A stretch of DNA of 11,350 nt from Betaproteobacteria bacterium (GTDB lineage: Bacteria > Pseudomonadota > Gammaproteobacteria > Burkholderiales > Burkholderiaceae): positions 1-11,350 of the forward strand of contig CANIMS010000027.1 of assembly GCA_947468785.1 (NCBI GenBank), read 5' to 3'. The notes below the pieces were generated by a model that searched no databases, had not been told where the DNA came from, and saw nothing but the letters and a program-made list of their open reading frames with translations. The position numbers and the translations under genes are program-made. This document shows, piece after piece, positions 1-8,576 of the stretch. Numbering within the stretch: the stretch's first letter is position 1; each line of letters begins with the position of its first letter.

Positions 1-2816
1 AAAAGTTAGTTGTTTTAACTGGTCTATCAGGGTCGGGCAAAAGCTCCTTGGCTTTCGATACGCTCTATGCGGAAGGTCAGCGTCGCTATGTCGAATCGCT
101 CTCTGCCTATGCTCGTCAGTTTTTACAGTTAATGGAAAAACCCGATGTCGATACGATTGAAGGTCTGTCACCTGCAATCTCGATTGAACAAAAAGCCACC
201 AGTCATAACCCACGCTCTACAGTAGGTACTGTCACTGAAATACATGATTACCTACGCCTTTTATTTGCGCGTGCTGGTACACCACATTGCCCAGATCATG
301 ATTTGCCTTTAGAGGCCCAAAGCGTTTCGCAAATGGTCGATACCGTATTGGCGATGCCCGAAGATACGAAGCTGATGATTCTTGCTCCGGTGGTAAGCGA
401 ACGTAAAGGTGAATTTGTAGATCTCTTCCAAGACCTTCAGGCACAAGGCTTTGTACGTTTTAGAGTGCGCTCTGGAGGCGGTACAGCAAATGTAGCTAAA
501 GCAGAAATTTTTGAAGTCGATCAACTTCCCACACTGAAGAAGAACGATAAACATTCCATTGAGGTTGTAGTAGATCGCATTAAAGTACGTTCTGATATTC
601 AGCAACGACTAGCAGAATCTTTTGAGACCGCATTACGCTTAGCTGATGGCAAAGCCATGATCGTAGATATGGATACCGGGAAAGAAATGATTTTCTCGAG
701 TAAATTTGCTTGCCCCGTTTGCTCATACTCATTACAAGAACTAGAGCCACGCCTATTTTCTTTTAACAATCCAATGGGTGCTTGCCCTTCCTGTGATGGG
801 CTAGGTCATCAGTCCTTCTTTGATCCAAAACGGATCGTTGCACACCCCGATTTATCGCTTGCATCTGGCGCCATTAAGGGCTGGGATCGTCGCAATCAGT
901 TTTATTTCAAACTACTTCAAACCTTAGCTAAGCACGGTGGCTTTGATGTAGAAAAACCTTTTGAAACCCTCAATAAGAAACAGCAAGATCTTATTCTGCT
1001 GGGCTCTGGTGACGTCACCATACCATTTGAATATATCAATGAGCGTGGCAAAAATAGTATTCGTGAACATGCTTTCGAAGGTATCGTTGCGAACTTTGAA
1101 AGACGCTATCGCGAAACAGATTCAATGACGGTTCGCGAGGAACTTGCGCGTTATCAAAATGTACAAACCTGCCCAGAATGCAACGGTAGTCGCTTACGAA
1201 AAGAAGCGCGTTTTGTAAAAGTGGGTGAGAAAAAACAATCTCGTGCCATTTATGAAATCAGCGCATTGCCACTGAAAGAGGCGAAAGAGTATTTTGAAGC
1301 CCTCGATTTAAAAGGCGCTAAACGCGAAATTGCCGATAAGATTGTGAAAGAAATTAGTGCACGTCTACGCTTTTTGAATGATGTTGGACTGGACTATCTT
1401 TCGCTCGAGCGCAGCGCCGATACTCTCTCTGGTGGTGAGGCCCAGCGTATTCGTCTCGCTTCTCAGATTGGCTCAGGTTTAACAGGCGTCATGTATGTCT
1501 TAGATGAACCATCCATAGGATTGCATCAACGGGATAACGATCGCTTGATCGGTACCTTAAAACATCTCCGCGACTTAGGTAATAGTGTTTTAGTGGTCGA
1601 GCATGATGAAGATATGATCCGCGCCTCAGATTGGGTGATCGACATCGGCCCAGGCGCTGGTGTGCATGGTGGTGAAATTGTTGCAGAGGGTACACCAGCT
1701 GAAGTGGAAGCGAATCCGAAGTCATTAACTGGTGCCTATCTTGCTGGACGTGAAGCGATAGAAGTTCCGCAAAAACGCATTCCAGTGAATGATCGTTTTT
1801 TAGAAATTATTGGCGCGCGTGGTAATAATTTGCAATCTGTTCACGCTAAGATTCCAGTGGGACTCCTCACTTGTGTGACGGGCGTATCGGGTTCTGGTAA
1901 ATCGACTTTGATCAATGACACATTGCATCATGCAGTAGCACAGCATTTATATGGCTCTAATGCTGAACCTGCAGCGCATGACTCAATGAAGGGCTTAGAG
2001 CACTTTGATAAGGTGATTAGCGTCGATCAATCACCGATTGGTAGAACGCCACGTTCAAACCCAGCAACTTATACCGGCCTCTTTACGCCGATTAGAGAAC
2101 TGTTTGCTGGAGTTCCTGCTTCTCGGGAACGGGGCTATGAAGCTGGACGCTTCTCTTTTAACGTCAAAGGCGGTCGTTGCGATTCTTGCGAAGGCGATGG
2201 CGTTCTAAAAGTAGAAATGCATTTCTTGCCAGATGTGTATGTTCCTTGTGATGTCTGCCACGGTAAACGCTATAACCGCGAAACCTTAGATATTCGCTAC
2301 AAGGGTAAAAATATTCATGAAGTGCTATCGATGACCATCGAGCAAGCGCATGAGTTCTTTGAAGCAGTGCCAGTAGTCAAACGAAAACTCAAGACTTTGC
2401 TAGATGTTGGCTTGGGCTATGTGAAGCTAGGCCAAAGCGCTACCACCTTATCAGGTGGCGAAGCACAACGAGTGAAGTTATCGCTTGAACTTTCCAAGCG
2501 CGATACTGGCAGAACTTTATATATCTTGGATGAACCAACCACAGGTTTGCATTTTCACGATATTCAACTTTTACTTACCGTGATTCAAACACTGAAGAAA
2601 CAAGGCAATACCATCGTCATCATTGAGCACAACTTAGATGTGATTAAGACAGCTGACTGGATTATTGACCTTGGGCCAAAAGGTGGCGCTGGTGGCGGAC
2701 AAATTATCGCTACAGGCACTCCAGAAGAGGTTGCCAAGAATGAAGCAAGCTTTACTGGTCATTACCTGGCGCCATTACTAGAGCGCAAACCTGCCGCAAG
2801 TAAAAAGAAAAAATAA
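1..2816 (+). CDS. uvrA: UvrA, excinuclease ABC subunit A (5' end outside window)
   Basis: UvrA is the DNA-damage recognition ATPase of nucleotide excision repair; it works as a dimer, loads UvrB on lesions and acts in the cytoplasm. The reading frame is open from the window edge (first full codon at 3), entering just before the first Walker A motif GLSGSGKSS (about 21-47). By comparison with E. coli UvrA about 25 residues are missing, so the TTG at 48 is an internal Leu codon and not a start. Visible in order: zinc-module cysteine pairs CPVC (711-722) and CPSC (783-794), a further CPEC (1170-1181), ABC signature LSGGEAQR (1425-1448), second Walker [10 protein letters not shown] (1881-1907), C-terminal zinc finger CDSC (2178-2189) and CDVC (2247-2258), second signature LSGGEAQR (2448-2471), then Walker [11 protein letters not shown]. 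About 937 residues are visible, the normal size for the family, ending in a lysine-rich tail. Identification is secure. The gene converges on the antiporter gene, 25 nt away. Confidence 0.98.
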   Translation, partial: KLVVLTGLSGSGKSSLAFDTLYAEGQRRYVESLSAYARQFLQLMEKPDVDTIEGLSPAISIEQKATSHNPRSTVGTVTEIHDYLRLLFARAGTPHCPDHDLPLEAQSVSQMVDTVLAMPEDTKLMILAPVVSERKGEFVDLFQDLQAQGFVRFRVRSGGGTANVAKAEIFEVDQLPTLKKNDKHSIEVVVDRIKVRSDIQQRLAESFETALRLADGKAMIVDMDTGKEMIFSSKFACPVCSYSLQELEPRLFSFNNPMGACPSCDGLGHQSFFDPKRIVAHPDLSLASGAIKGWDRRNQFYFKLLQTLAKHGGFDVEKPFETLNKKQQDLILLGSGDVTIPFEYINERGKNSIREHAFEGIVANFERRYRETDSMTVREELARYQNVQTCPECNGSRLRKEARFVKVGEKKQSRAIYEISALPLKEAKEYFEALDLKGAKREIADKIVKEISARLRFLNDVGLDYLSLERSADTLSGGEAQRIRLASQIGSGLTGVMYVLDEPSIGLHQRDNDRLIGTLKHLRDLGNSVLVVEHDEDMIRASDWVIDIGPGAGVHGGEIVAEGTPAEVEANPKSLTGAYLAGREAIEVPQKRIPVNDRFLEIIGARGNNLQSVHAKIPVGLLTCVTGVSGSGKSTLINDTLHHAVAQHLYGSNAEPAAHDSMKGLEHFDKVISVDQSPIGRTPRSNPATYTGLFTPIRELFAGVPASRERGYEAGRFSFNVKGGRCDSCEGDGVLKVEMHFLPDVYVPCDVCHGKRYNRETLDIRYKGKNIHEVLSMTIEQAHEFFEAVPVVKRKLKTLLDVGLGYVKLGQSATTLSGGEAQRVKLSLELSKRDTGRTLYILDEPTTGLHFHDIQLLLTVIQTLKKQGNTIVIIEHNLDVIKTADWIIDLGPKGGAGGGQIIATGTPEEVAKNEASFTGHYLAPLLERKPAASKKKK

Positions 2817-2841
2817 GCCTGAAGACTTTAGCGGCTTGATC

Positions 2842-4824
2842 TCAGAGTAATTTAGCTTCAGCTAAATCAGTTGCCTCTGAATTTCCTGAGATCACCAAAA
2901 TATCATTCGCTTCCAGGCGCAATTCTGGGGATAGATTGAGTTTCACATAATCAGAATTCAGGCCTTTGCGTCTAATAGACTGCACGCTCACACCCTCATT
3001 TTCTAAGTGGAGCTCTTCTAAGGTTTTACCAACAGCTTGCGATTTTGGCAGCAAAGTAATTGAGTGCAGCCTCCAAGATTCGTTGGAACCAAAATCATCG
3101 TCCGCAGATCCGCGGAAGTAACCCCTCAATAAGCTATAGCGTTCTTCTCTAGCAGTGGTAATTCTTCTAACCACCTTACGCATGGGCACACCCATAATGA
3201 GTAAGACGTGGGAAGCAATCATCAAGCTGCCCTCAATGAGTTCGGGCACAACTTCTGTTGCACCTGCTGCCTGTAATTTGGCAATATCAGCATCATCTCT
3301 AGTACGAACTAGCACTGTCATTCCTGGACGTAAATGCTCTACCTGCCTTAGTACACGCAAGCTTCCAGCAGTATCTGCATAGGTGATGACTACTGCCTTG
3401 GCGCGATTGAGACCTGCGGCATTTAAATAATTTTCACGACTAGCATCGCCATACACCACATTGTCTCCAGCTGCTGCTGCTTCCTTAACTCGATCTGGAT
3501 CTAAGTCCAAAGCAATGTAAGGAATTTTTTCTTGATCCAACATGCGCGCCAAGCTTTGCCCTGACCTTCCAAAACCGCAGATCAAAACATGATTCTCATT
3601 GCGAACGCTTTTTGCAGCAACCCGTGTTAAAGCTAAGGATTGCAGTAACCACTCATTGCTAGAAAAACGCATGGCAATACGATCACTGTATTCCACCAAA
3701 AAGGGTGCGCAGAACATGGAGATCAACATGGCTGCTAATACTGCTTGACTGAGAGTCGGATCAATTAAATCTAAACCATCGATTTGGGTTAATAAAACAA
3801 ATCCGAACTCACCTGCTTGCGCCAAACATAAACCCGTGCGAATGGAAACCCCTAAGCTAGAGCCAAAGGCCCGAGAGAGAATAGCAATCAAACCAAACTT
3901 GAAGATCAGTGGCCCTATCAGCAATAACAAAACTAAAGCCCACTGTTCTCGAATCACATTGAAATCGAGCAACATTCCAATCGTAATAAAGAAGAGGCCA
4001 AGAAGAACATCACGGAAAGGCTTAACATCTTCTTCCACTTGATGGCGATAAGGTGTTTCAGAAATCAACATGCCTGCCACAAATGCTCCCAATGCCAAGG
4101 ACAGACCAAAATATTCTGTTAAGCCAGCCATACCCAAAACAACTAGCAGGAGGTTGAGCATGAATAATTCTTGTGAACGCAACTTTGCCACCAACTTAAA
4201 CCAGCGACTCATCAAAGATTGGCCGATGAAGAAAATCAAGATCAAAGCGATTGCAATCTTGAAAGATGCGGTTGTTAATGCAACAAATAAATCGGTAGAA
4301 TTTTTTCCAAGTGATGGCAATAAGATCAATAAGAAGACGACAGCCAAATCTTGGAATAACAAAATACCGACTACGTTTCGTCCATGCTCGGCTTCTAACT
4401 CAGAGCGATCCGAGATCAGCTTAGTCACAATTGCCGTCGAGGACATTGCCAAAGCGCCGCCCAAAGCAATTGCCGCATGCCAAGAAATCGGATAAATCCA
4501 ATTCATGAGCAAACCTGCTGGTACCGCCAGTAGGATTGTCAGGATCACCTGACTGCCGCCAAGGCCAAACACGATGGTCCGCATAGCCCTTAACTTATGG
4601 AGGTTAAATTCCAGGCCGATTGAGAACATCAAGAAAACCACCCCAAATTCCGCTAAATACTTGACGGTGGCTGTATCGCTTGCCAAACCCATAGCATGGG
4701 GGCCAATCAAGACACCAATCGCCAAATAGCCCAAAATAGGGGGTAAGCCAAAATAGCGGAAAATAAGCACTCCGGCCACACCAGAGGCCAAGAGAATGAG
4801 AGTGAACTGAAGGACTGACGGCAT
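2842..4824 (-). CDS. CPA2-family monovalent cation/proton antiporter with RCK domains (KefB/YbaL-like)
   Basis: This 660-residue inner-membrane protein belongs to the CPA2 family (KefB, KefC, YbaL), which exchanges K+ or Na+ for protons. Residues 1 to about 390 are a run of hydrophobic segments with small-residue motifs such as GYLAIGVLIGP and the LLFQDLAVV segment, as in Kef proteins. A cytoplasmic RCK/TrkA-N nucleotide-binding domain starts near residue 411, with the Rossmann glycine motif GFGRSG near 416 and an acidic cluster LDLDPDR after the second strand. A TrkA-C (RCK_C) domain follows near 585-655, making the protein longer than E. coli KefB or YbaL. The ATG at 4824 opens directly onto the first membrane segment, supporting this start, although no strong Shine-Dalgarno sequence is visible. 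It is divergent from kdsD with 11 bp between the start codons. Family assignment is firm; the ion carried and the ligand of the RCK domain cannot be read from sequence. Confidence 0.92.
   Translation of the reverse strand: MPSVLQFTLILLASGVAGVLIFRYFGLPPILGYLAIGVLIGPHAMGLASDTATVKYLAEFGVVFLMFSIGLEFNLHKLRAMRTIVFGLGGSQVILTILLAVPAGLLMNWIYPISWHAAIALGGALAMSSTAIVTKLISDRSELEAEHGRNVVGILLFQDLAVVFLLILLPSLGKNSTDLFVALTTASFKIAIALILIFFIGQSLMSRWFKLVAKLRSQELFMLNLLLVVLGMAGLTEYFGLSLALGAFVAGMLISETPYRHQVEEDVKPFRDVLLGLFFITIGMLLDFNVIREQWALVLLLLIGPLIFKFGLIAILSRAFGSSLGVSIRTGLCLAQAGEFGFVLLTQIDGLDLIDPTLSQAVLAAMLISMFCAPFLVEYSDRIAMRFSSNEWLLQSLALTRVAAKSVRNENHVLICGFGRSGQSLARMLDQEKIPYIALDLDPDRVKEAAAAGDNVVYGDASRENYLNAAGLNRAKAVVITYADTAGSLRVLRQVEHLRPGMTVLVRTRDDADIAKLQAAGATEVVPELIEGSLMIASHVLLIMGVPMRKVVRRITTAREERYSLLRGYFRGSADDDFGSNESWRLHSITLLPKSQAVGKTLEELHLENEGVSVQSIRRKGLNSDYVKLNLSPELRLEANDILVISGNSEATDLAEAKLL
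2851..2866. terminator. Inverted repeat at the uvrA/antiporter convergent junction
   Basis: A perfect inverted repeat, TTTAGC-TTCA-GCTAAA, lies just inside the 3' end of the antiporter gene and 35 nt after the uvrA stop. Additional copies of its arms lie nearby (TTTAGC at 2827-2832, CTGAAG at 2819-2824), so other foldings are possible. It could act as a weak bidirectional transcript end between convergent genes. No T-run follows on either strand and the stem is AT-rich, so it may only reflect the Ala-Glu-Ala-Lys codons of the antiporter. Confidence 0.2.
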
Positions 4825-4835
4825 ATACTTACTCG
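4825..4835. other. 11-bp gap between divergent start codons
   Basis: The antiporter start (minus strand, 4824) and the kdsD start (plus strand, 4836) are separated by only 11 bases. There is no room for a promoter between them. Promoters and 5' leaders for each gene must lie inside the coding sequence of the other, or one of the true starts is further in. The kdsD start agrees in length with E. coli KdsD and the antiporter start agrees with its first membrane helix, so both starts look right. No convincing -35/-10 pair was found by eye in the flanking coding regions. Confidence 0.7.
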
Positions 4836-5828
4836 ATGATAGCTAAGACTCGTGAACGAACCCTAAAGCTTGCGCGCGACACCCTCACTATTGAGGCTGT
4901 GGCCCTGCAAACCATGCGTGATCGCCTTGAAGGGGCTAATGCGGATGCCCTTGTCCTTGCGGTAGATCTCTTGCATGCTTGTAAAGGCCGTATCGTCGTA
5001 TCGGGCATTGGTAAATCAGGCCACATTGCTCGCAAAATTGCTGCCACATTTGCCTCCACTGGTTCACCTGCTTTTTTTGTACACCCTGCCGAAGCGAGCC
5101 ATGGTGACTTAGGAATGGTAACGCGTGATGATGTTTTTGTAGCCCTTTCTAATTCAGGTGAAACCGAGGAACTCCTCACCATTGTTCCTATTGTTAAACG
5201 TACTGGCGCTAAATTAATTGCCCTTACAGGCGCACCACAATCTGCTTTGGCTAAATTAGCTGATGCACACTTGGATACCAGCGTAGAAAAAGAAGCATGC
5301 CCACTCAATTTAGCGCCCACATCAAGCACTACCGCTAGCTTAGCAATGGGTGATGCTTTAGCGGTTGCCTTACTAGATGCAAGAGGATTTGAAGCAGAAG
5401 ATTTCATTCGCTCTCACCCAGGGGGAAGACTGGGTCGCAAACAACTGATGCATGTTAGCGAAGTGATGCGGCCTCTTGAAGATACCCCAAAGATTTCAAT
5501 TAATGCCTCACTACAAGAAGCCTTATTAGAAATGACCTCCAAGCGTATGGGCATGGTGATTACCTTAGACGATGCTAACAAGGTTATGGGAATTTTTACT
5601 GATGGTGATCTACGCCGTCTTCTAGAAAAAACTAGTAATCTGGATGGCGTCACGATCAAGGATGCAACTACTTCCAAGCCACGTACCATCCCACCAGAAT
5701 TGATTGCTGAAGAGGCAATTGAGATGATGGAAAAACATCGCATCAATCAGTTAGTGGTAACCGATGCTTCGGGCGCACTTTTAGGCGCACTCAACCTACA
5801 TGACTTGTTTGCTGCCAAAGTCATTTAA
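4836..5828 (+). CDS. kdsD: Arabinose-5-phosphate isomerase KdsD (KpsF/GutQ family)
   Basis: KdsD converts D-ribulose 5-phosphate to D-arabinose 5-phosphate, the first step towards Kdo, the inner-core sugar of LPS; it is cytoplasmic. The 330-residue product compares with 328 in E. coli. It has an N-terminal SIS sugar-isomerase domain (about residues 40-175) with motifs GKSGH (59-63), HPAEASHGDLGM (83-94) and SNSGE, and the conserved EACPLNLAPTSSTT stretch. The Lys60 and His194 (in SHPGG) positions correspond to active-site residues of E. coli KdsD. A pair of CBS domains fills residues about 205-330, including the IFTDGDLRR motif. The ATG at 4836 is the only reasonable start because an in-frame stop lies at 4803 with no ATG between, but its ribosome-binding site is poor. 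It leads the LPS gene run and is followed by kdsC after 17 nt. GutQ and KpsF are paralogues with the same reaction; the neighbouring kdsC and lpt genes favour KdsD. Confidence 0.95.
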   Translation: MIAKTRERTLKLARDTLTIEAVALQTMRDRLEGANADALVLAVDLLHACKGRIVVSGIGKSGHIARKIAATFASTGSPAFFVHPAEASHGDLGMVTRDDVFVALSNSGETEELLTIVPIVKRTGAKLIALTGAPQSALAKLADAHLDTSVEKEACPLNLAPTSSTTASLAMGDALAVALLDARGFEAEDFIRSHPGGRLGRKQLMHVSEVMRPLEDTPKISINASLQEALLEMTSKRMGMVITLDDANKVMGIFTDGDLRRLLEKTSNLDGVTIKDATTSKPRTIPPELIAEEAIEMMEKHRINQLVVTDASGALLGALNLHDLFAAKVI

Positions 5829-5845
5829 AGACACTGATCTCAGTC

Positions 5846-6418
5846 ATGCCGAACGCTTTTAGTACCCACATCACAAACCCAGCAACCGCCTACCCACAAG
5901 CCTGGGAGCGAGCGAGCAAAGTCAAGTTGCTAGTCCTAGATGTAGATGGTGTGTTGACCAATGGTCAAGTGTGGATTGGTGCTGATGGCAAGGAATCCTT
6001 GAAGGCTTTTGACATCCAAGATGGTCTGGGGATCAAATTATTAGAGCAGTCCGGTATCCCAACAGCCATCATCACTGGACGTCATTCCAAAATGGTTTTA
6101 GCTCGCTGTGAAGAACTCGGAATTAAACATGTACATATGGGGGTTGAAAATAAAGCAATAGCTTTAGATCAAGTACTCAAATCTTTTGGAATGACTTCGA
6201 AAGATTGTGCCGTGATGGGCGATGACTGGCCTGATCTTGCGATGATGAAGAGCGCTGGTTTTCGTGTTTGCCCAGCACAAGCTCATGAAGCAGTAAAAGA
6301 GTATTCCCATTTTGTGACGTCTCATACAGGTGGAAATAGTGCAGTCCGTGAGGTATGCGATCTCATACTCAAAGCCCAAAACCATTACGAAGAACTTTTG
6401 AATAAGGCTTGTCAGTAA
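5846..6418 (+). CDS. kdsC: 3-deoxy-D-manno-octulosonate 8-phosphate phosphatase KdsC
   Basis: KdsC removes phosphate from Kdo 8-phosphate to give Kdo, which is then activated to CMP-Kdo for LPS core assembly. It is a small cytoplasmic HAD-family phosphatase that normally forms tetramers. The 190-residue product has the HAD motif I LDVDGVLT with nucleophile Asp32 and acid/base Asp34, motif II around ITGRHS (Thr77-Gly78-Arg79), Lys103 in the VENKAIAL segment, and motif III MGDDWPDL with Gly125-Asp126-Asp127. The C0-type lack of a large cap domain fits the family length. The N-terminus has about 25 residues before the HAD core, slightly longer than many homologues but similar to E. coli KdsC. 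The start ATG has only a weak Shine-Dalgarno sequence. It lies 17 nt after kdsD and 3 nt before lptC, so the three are very probably co-transcribed. Confidence 0.95.
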   Translation: MPNAFSTHITNPATAYPQAWERASKVKLLVLDVDGVLTNGQVWIGADGKESLKAFDIQDGLGIKLLEQSGIPTAIITGRHSKMVLARCEELGIKHVHMGVENKAIALDQVLKSFGMTSKDCAVMGDDWPDLAMMKSAGFRVCPAQAHEAVKEYSHFVTSHTGGNSAVREVCDLILKAQNHYEELLNKACQ

Positions 6419-6421
6419 TCA

Positions 6422-7066
6422 ATGGCTTTGAATGCTCAAAAAATTAAAGTAGGAATCTTTCGCACGCTACTAGGCTTGACGCCTCTGCTGCTGATGGGGC
6501 TACTGACACTAATGACTTTTTATTTAGTAGAAAAAAATACGCCGCAAGAAAAATCCACCGTTGAGCGCGTAAGACTACATGAGCCTGATTACACTATTGA
6601 GAATGGAACTTTGTCGGCTTTGAACGAGCTGGGCAGCACTAAATATCGCGTTATTGGAAAAAAACTCATTCATTATGATGATGATGCTTCAATTGATATT
6701 CTGACGCCTCGCATGCGCCTCTTCCAAATCAATAAGGCACCAGTCACTGTCAAAGCCGATACCGGTCATCTAGATGGCGATCTCACCATCATGGATTTAT
6801 ATGACAATGCGCAAATCTTTCGTCCTGCACAAGAGGCTACAGAAACTCAAGCGGCAAGCCCCAGAATGCTGGCTGCTTCTAGCTATTTCAAGGTGTTGAT
6901 TAATGATGACATTATTGAAACTGACAAGCCTATGACGCTTGAACAGGGCATGTCCATCATGAACTCCACGTCGGGAGGAACGTTCAATAACGTTGATCAG
7001 AGTATGAGGCTTTTGGGCAGAGTTAAGGGTCGCATTGAGCGCGTGCCTCAAGGAGCTCAACAATGA
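6422..7066 (+). CDS. lptC: LPS export ABC transporter periplasmic protein LptC
   Basis: LptC is a bitopic inner-membrane protein that takes LPS from the LptB2FG extractor and hands it to LptA in the periplasm. The 214-residue product has one N-terminal membrane helix at about residues 15-37 (rich in Leu, Gly and Met), followed by a periplasmic beta-jellyroll-type region with the family landmarks PDYTIENGTLSALNE and the downstream ADTGHLDGDLTIMDLYDNA stretch. Sequence conservation in LptC is low, so the call leans on these motifs, on size (E. coli 191 residues) and above all on its position between kdsC and lptA. The C-terminal part, with residues such as ETDKPMTLEQG, matches the repeating strand pattern shared with LptA. 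The start lies 3 nt after the kdsC stop, and the stop overlaps the lptA start as ATGA, indicating translational coupling. Confidence 0.92.
   Translation: MALNAQKIKVGIFRTLLGLTPLLLMGLLTLMTFYLVEKNTPQEKSTVERVRLHEPDYTIENGTLSALNELGSTKYRVIGKKLIHYDDDASIDILTPRMRLFQINKAPVTVKADTGHLDGDLTIMDLYDNAQIFRPAQEATETQAASPRMLAASSYFKVLINDDIIETDKPMTLEQGMSIMNSTSGGTFNNVDQSMRLLGRVKGRIERVPQGAQQ
7050..7055 (+). promoter_or_regulatory. Ribosome-binding site of lptA
   Basis: AAGGAG sits 7 nt before the ATG at 7063 and inside the end of lptC. This good site favours the 7063 start over the second ATG at 7066 and shows that lptA is initiated independently within the polycistronic message despite the 4-nt overlap. Confidence 0.75.
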
Positions 7067-7635
7067 TGCAAAGCTTGAAGATCAATTTACCCTTTGCTCT
7101 GTCATGCTTAGTCTTAGTAGGCATCAATTTATTGCAGCCAGCTTATGCAGAAAAAGCTGATAAAGATAAACCTATTATTCTTGAAGCAGAAAAAGTTTTT
7201 GGTAATGACACGACCCAAGTTTATGACCTCAATGGAGAAATAATACTAGTCAAAGGCAGCATCGTCGTCACCGGTGAAGATGGTCAAATTCGAATTGATC
7301 CTGAAGGTTATGAATTCATCGATGTTAAAGGGACACCTGAAGCAATCGCTACCTTTAGACAACGTCGTGAAGGAATCGCCAATGAATTCATGCAAGGTCT
7401 GGGATCCCATGCCACTTATGATGCGAAAACAGAAATGCTCACACTCACTGGTAATGCCACGCTCAAGCGCCTTTTAAATATGCAATTGATCGACCAACTT
7501 TATGGTTGGAAAATTGAATACGATGATATAAAGCAGTACTATCGAGTCATACCTCCGAAAGATGCAAAACCGGAAGACCTGCCAGTGGCAAGGGCAATCC
7601 TTACCCCAAAACGAAAAGTCCTATTAGCGAAATGA
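7063..7635 (+). CDS. lptA: LPS transport periplasmic protein LptA
   Basis: LptA polymerises into the periplasmic bridge along which LPS slides from LptC to LptD at the outer membrane. The 190-residue product (185 in E. coli) starts with a Sec signal peptide: a short basic start, a hydrophobic core at about residues 9-24, and a probable cleavage site after AYA at residue 29. The mature part follows the OstA/LptA beta-jellyroll pattern, with PIILEAEKV, the [21 protein letters not shown] strand-turn-strand region read in two parts around residues 53-70, and later [11 protein letters not shown]. The last about 20 residues are basic ([11 protein letters not shown]). The ATG at 7063 is supported by an AAGGAG site and overlaps the lptC stop; the lptA stop in turn overlaps the lptB start as ATGA. 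The pair of overlaps implies tightly coupled synthesis of LptC, LptA and LptB. Confidence 0.95.
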   Translation: MMQSLKINLPFALSCLVLVGINLLQPAYAEKADKDKPIILEAEKVFGNDTTQVYDLNGEIILVKGSIVVTGEDGQIRIDPEGYEFIDVKGTPEAIATFRQRREGIANEFMQGLGSHATYDAKTEMLTLTGNATLKRLLNMQLIDQLYGWKIEYDDIKQYYRVIPPKDAKPEDLPVARAILTPKRKVLLAK

Positions 7636-8399
7636 CAACGGATTTAGCTCAAACTAATAATCTACCAACCCTTTCCGCGCACCATCTACAGAAACGTTAT
7701 GGTTCTAGAACCGTTGTGCGAGACGTATCCGTACAAGTAAAGTGTGGTGAGGTTGTTGGTCTTCTAGGACCTAACGGCGCTGGCAAAACAACTTCTTTCT
7801 ACATGATTGTGGGGCTAGTCCCCTTAGATGGCGGCAATATCGTGCTTGATGGCGCAGATATCACCCAACTTCCCATTCATGAACGGGCAAGGATGGGGCT
7901 TTCCTATCTGCCTCAAGAAGCGTCGGTATTTCGCAAACTCAATGTTGCAGAAAATATTCAAGCAGTACTTGAGCTACAAGTACAAGGCGGCAAGCGATTA
8001 AGTAAGCCAGAAATTGCACAACGCCTTGATGAACTCTTAGGCGAACTGCAAATTAGCCATCTTCGCAACAACCCAGCTCTGTCTCTGTCAGGCGGCGAAA
8101 GACGCAGGGTAGAAATTGCTAGAGCGCTTGCTTCTTCACCAAAATTTATTTTGTTAGATGAGCCCTTTGCAGGCGTTGACCCTATTGCCGTTGGGGAAAT
8201 TCAACGAATTGTGCGTTTTCTGCGTGACCGCCAAATTGGGGTTTTGATCACTGACCACAATGTTCGCGAGACCCTAGGAATCTGCGATCATGCTTACATC
8301 ATCAGCGAGGGTAGCGTTCTGGCTGAAGGCAAACCTGATCAAATTATTCAAAATGACGCTGTTCGTCGGGTTTATCTAGGCGAAAACTTCAGGATGTAA
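7632..8399 (+). CDS. lptB: LPS export ABC transporter ATP-binding protein LptB
   Basis: LptB is the cytoplasmic ATPase of the LptB2FG complex that powers LPS extraction from the inner membrane. The 255-residue product shows the full ABC ATPase set: Walker A GPNGAGKT (46-53), Q-loop in [13 protein letters not shown], signature LSGGERRR (from residue 152), Walker B FILLDEPF with Asp176 and Glu177, and switch His209 in [10 protein letters not shown]. The segment [12 protein letters not shown] is typical of LptB rather than of other ABC ATPases. The chosen ATG overlaps the lptA stop as ATGA and has no Shine-Dalgarno sequence, consistent with translational coupling; it adds about 10 residues relative to E. 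coli LptB (241). LptF and LptG are not in this window. A hairpin with a T-run follows directly after the stop. Confidence 0.97.
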   Translation: MTTDLAQTNNLPTLSAHHLQKRYGSRTVVRDVSVQVKCGEVVGLLGPNGAGKTTSFYMIVGLVPLDGGNIVLDGADITQLPIHERARMGLSYLPQEASVFRKLNVAENIQAVLELQVQGGKRLSKPEIAQRLDELLGELQISHLRNNPALSLSGGERRRVEIARALASSPKFILLDEPFAGVDPIAVGEIQRIVRFLRDRQIGVLITDHNVRETLGICDHAYIISEGSVLAEGKPDQIIQNDAVRRVYLGENFRM

Positions 8400-8487
8400 G
8401 CTGGGCGGGCTTCCCAGCCTTTTGTCCAATAAATAGTGCATCCCCCTCTTGGTTTTCGGCAAATTCGCTGATACGCTGGAGGTTCAT
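8389..8487 (-). CDS. Possible 32-residue small ORF, antisense in the lptB-hpf spacer
   Basis: On the minus strand an ATG at 8487 opens a 32-codon frame ending in TGA at 8389-8391, overlapping the last codons of lptB. Its main support is a strong Shine-Dalgarno-like AAAGGA about 5-6 nt upstream of the ATG. The predicted peptide is mostly polar (it begins [15 protein letters not shown] and ends AGKPAQLTS), has no membrane segment and resembles nothing I recognise. A 32-codon frame can arise by chance, and part of it runs through the terminator hairpin, so this is only a candidate. Confidence 0.15.
   Translation of the reverse strand: MNLQRISEFAENQEGDALFIGQKAGKPAQLTS
8400..8424 (+). terminator. 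Probable intrinsic terminator after lptB
   Basis: A perfect 6-bp GC-rich stem GCTGGG-CGGGCTT-CCCAGC (8400-8418) is followed by C and then TTTT (8420-8423). It begins on the base after the lptB stop. This is a standard Rho-independent layout with a short U-tract, and it suggests that the LPS transcript largely ends here, separating it from hpf-ptsN-hprK-rapZ. Confidence 0.5.
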
Positions 8488-8569
8488 GAATTTCCTTTCC
8501 AAAGCGATATCTCCAGAATTTCAGGGGCTTGCTGCGCACCCCAGGCATGAGCATGCGCACGTACTTATT

Positions 8570-8576
8570 AAAGGAG
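8570..8576 (+). promoter_or_regulatory. Ribosome-binding site that fixes the hpf start
   Basis: AAAGGAG ends 6 nt before the ATG at 8583. This near-ideal site selects ATG 8583 over the upstream in-frame TTG at 8529, whose 18 extra codons have no family similarity. Confidence 0.85.

Noticed and set aside
48..50. TTG at 48 as the uvrA start
   Set aside because: The frame is open to the window edge and encodes the Walker A motif GLSGSGKSS just upstream; TTG is an internal Leu codon.
4070..4495. Plus-strand open frame opposite the antiporter gene (141 codons)
   Set aside because: Its translation is rich in Lys, Asn, Ala and Thr without domain features, as expected from the reverse complement of membrane-helix codons.
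4661..4690. TTGACG-like -35 upstream of kdsD
   Set aside because: No matching -10 hexamer occurs at 16-18 nt spacing and the site is inside the antiporter coding sequence.
4829..5407. Long minus-strand open frame opposite kdsD (192 codons)
   Set aside because: It is the antisense of a well-identified kdsD, with a serine- and alanine-rich low-complexity translation and no recognisable domain; a shadow of the real gene.
5832..5843. Palindrome ACTGA-TC-TCAGT between kdsD and kdsC
   Set aside because: Short, within a 17-nt gap inside a co-transcribed run, with no -10 box or T-run beside it; probably chance.
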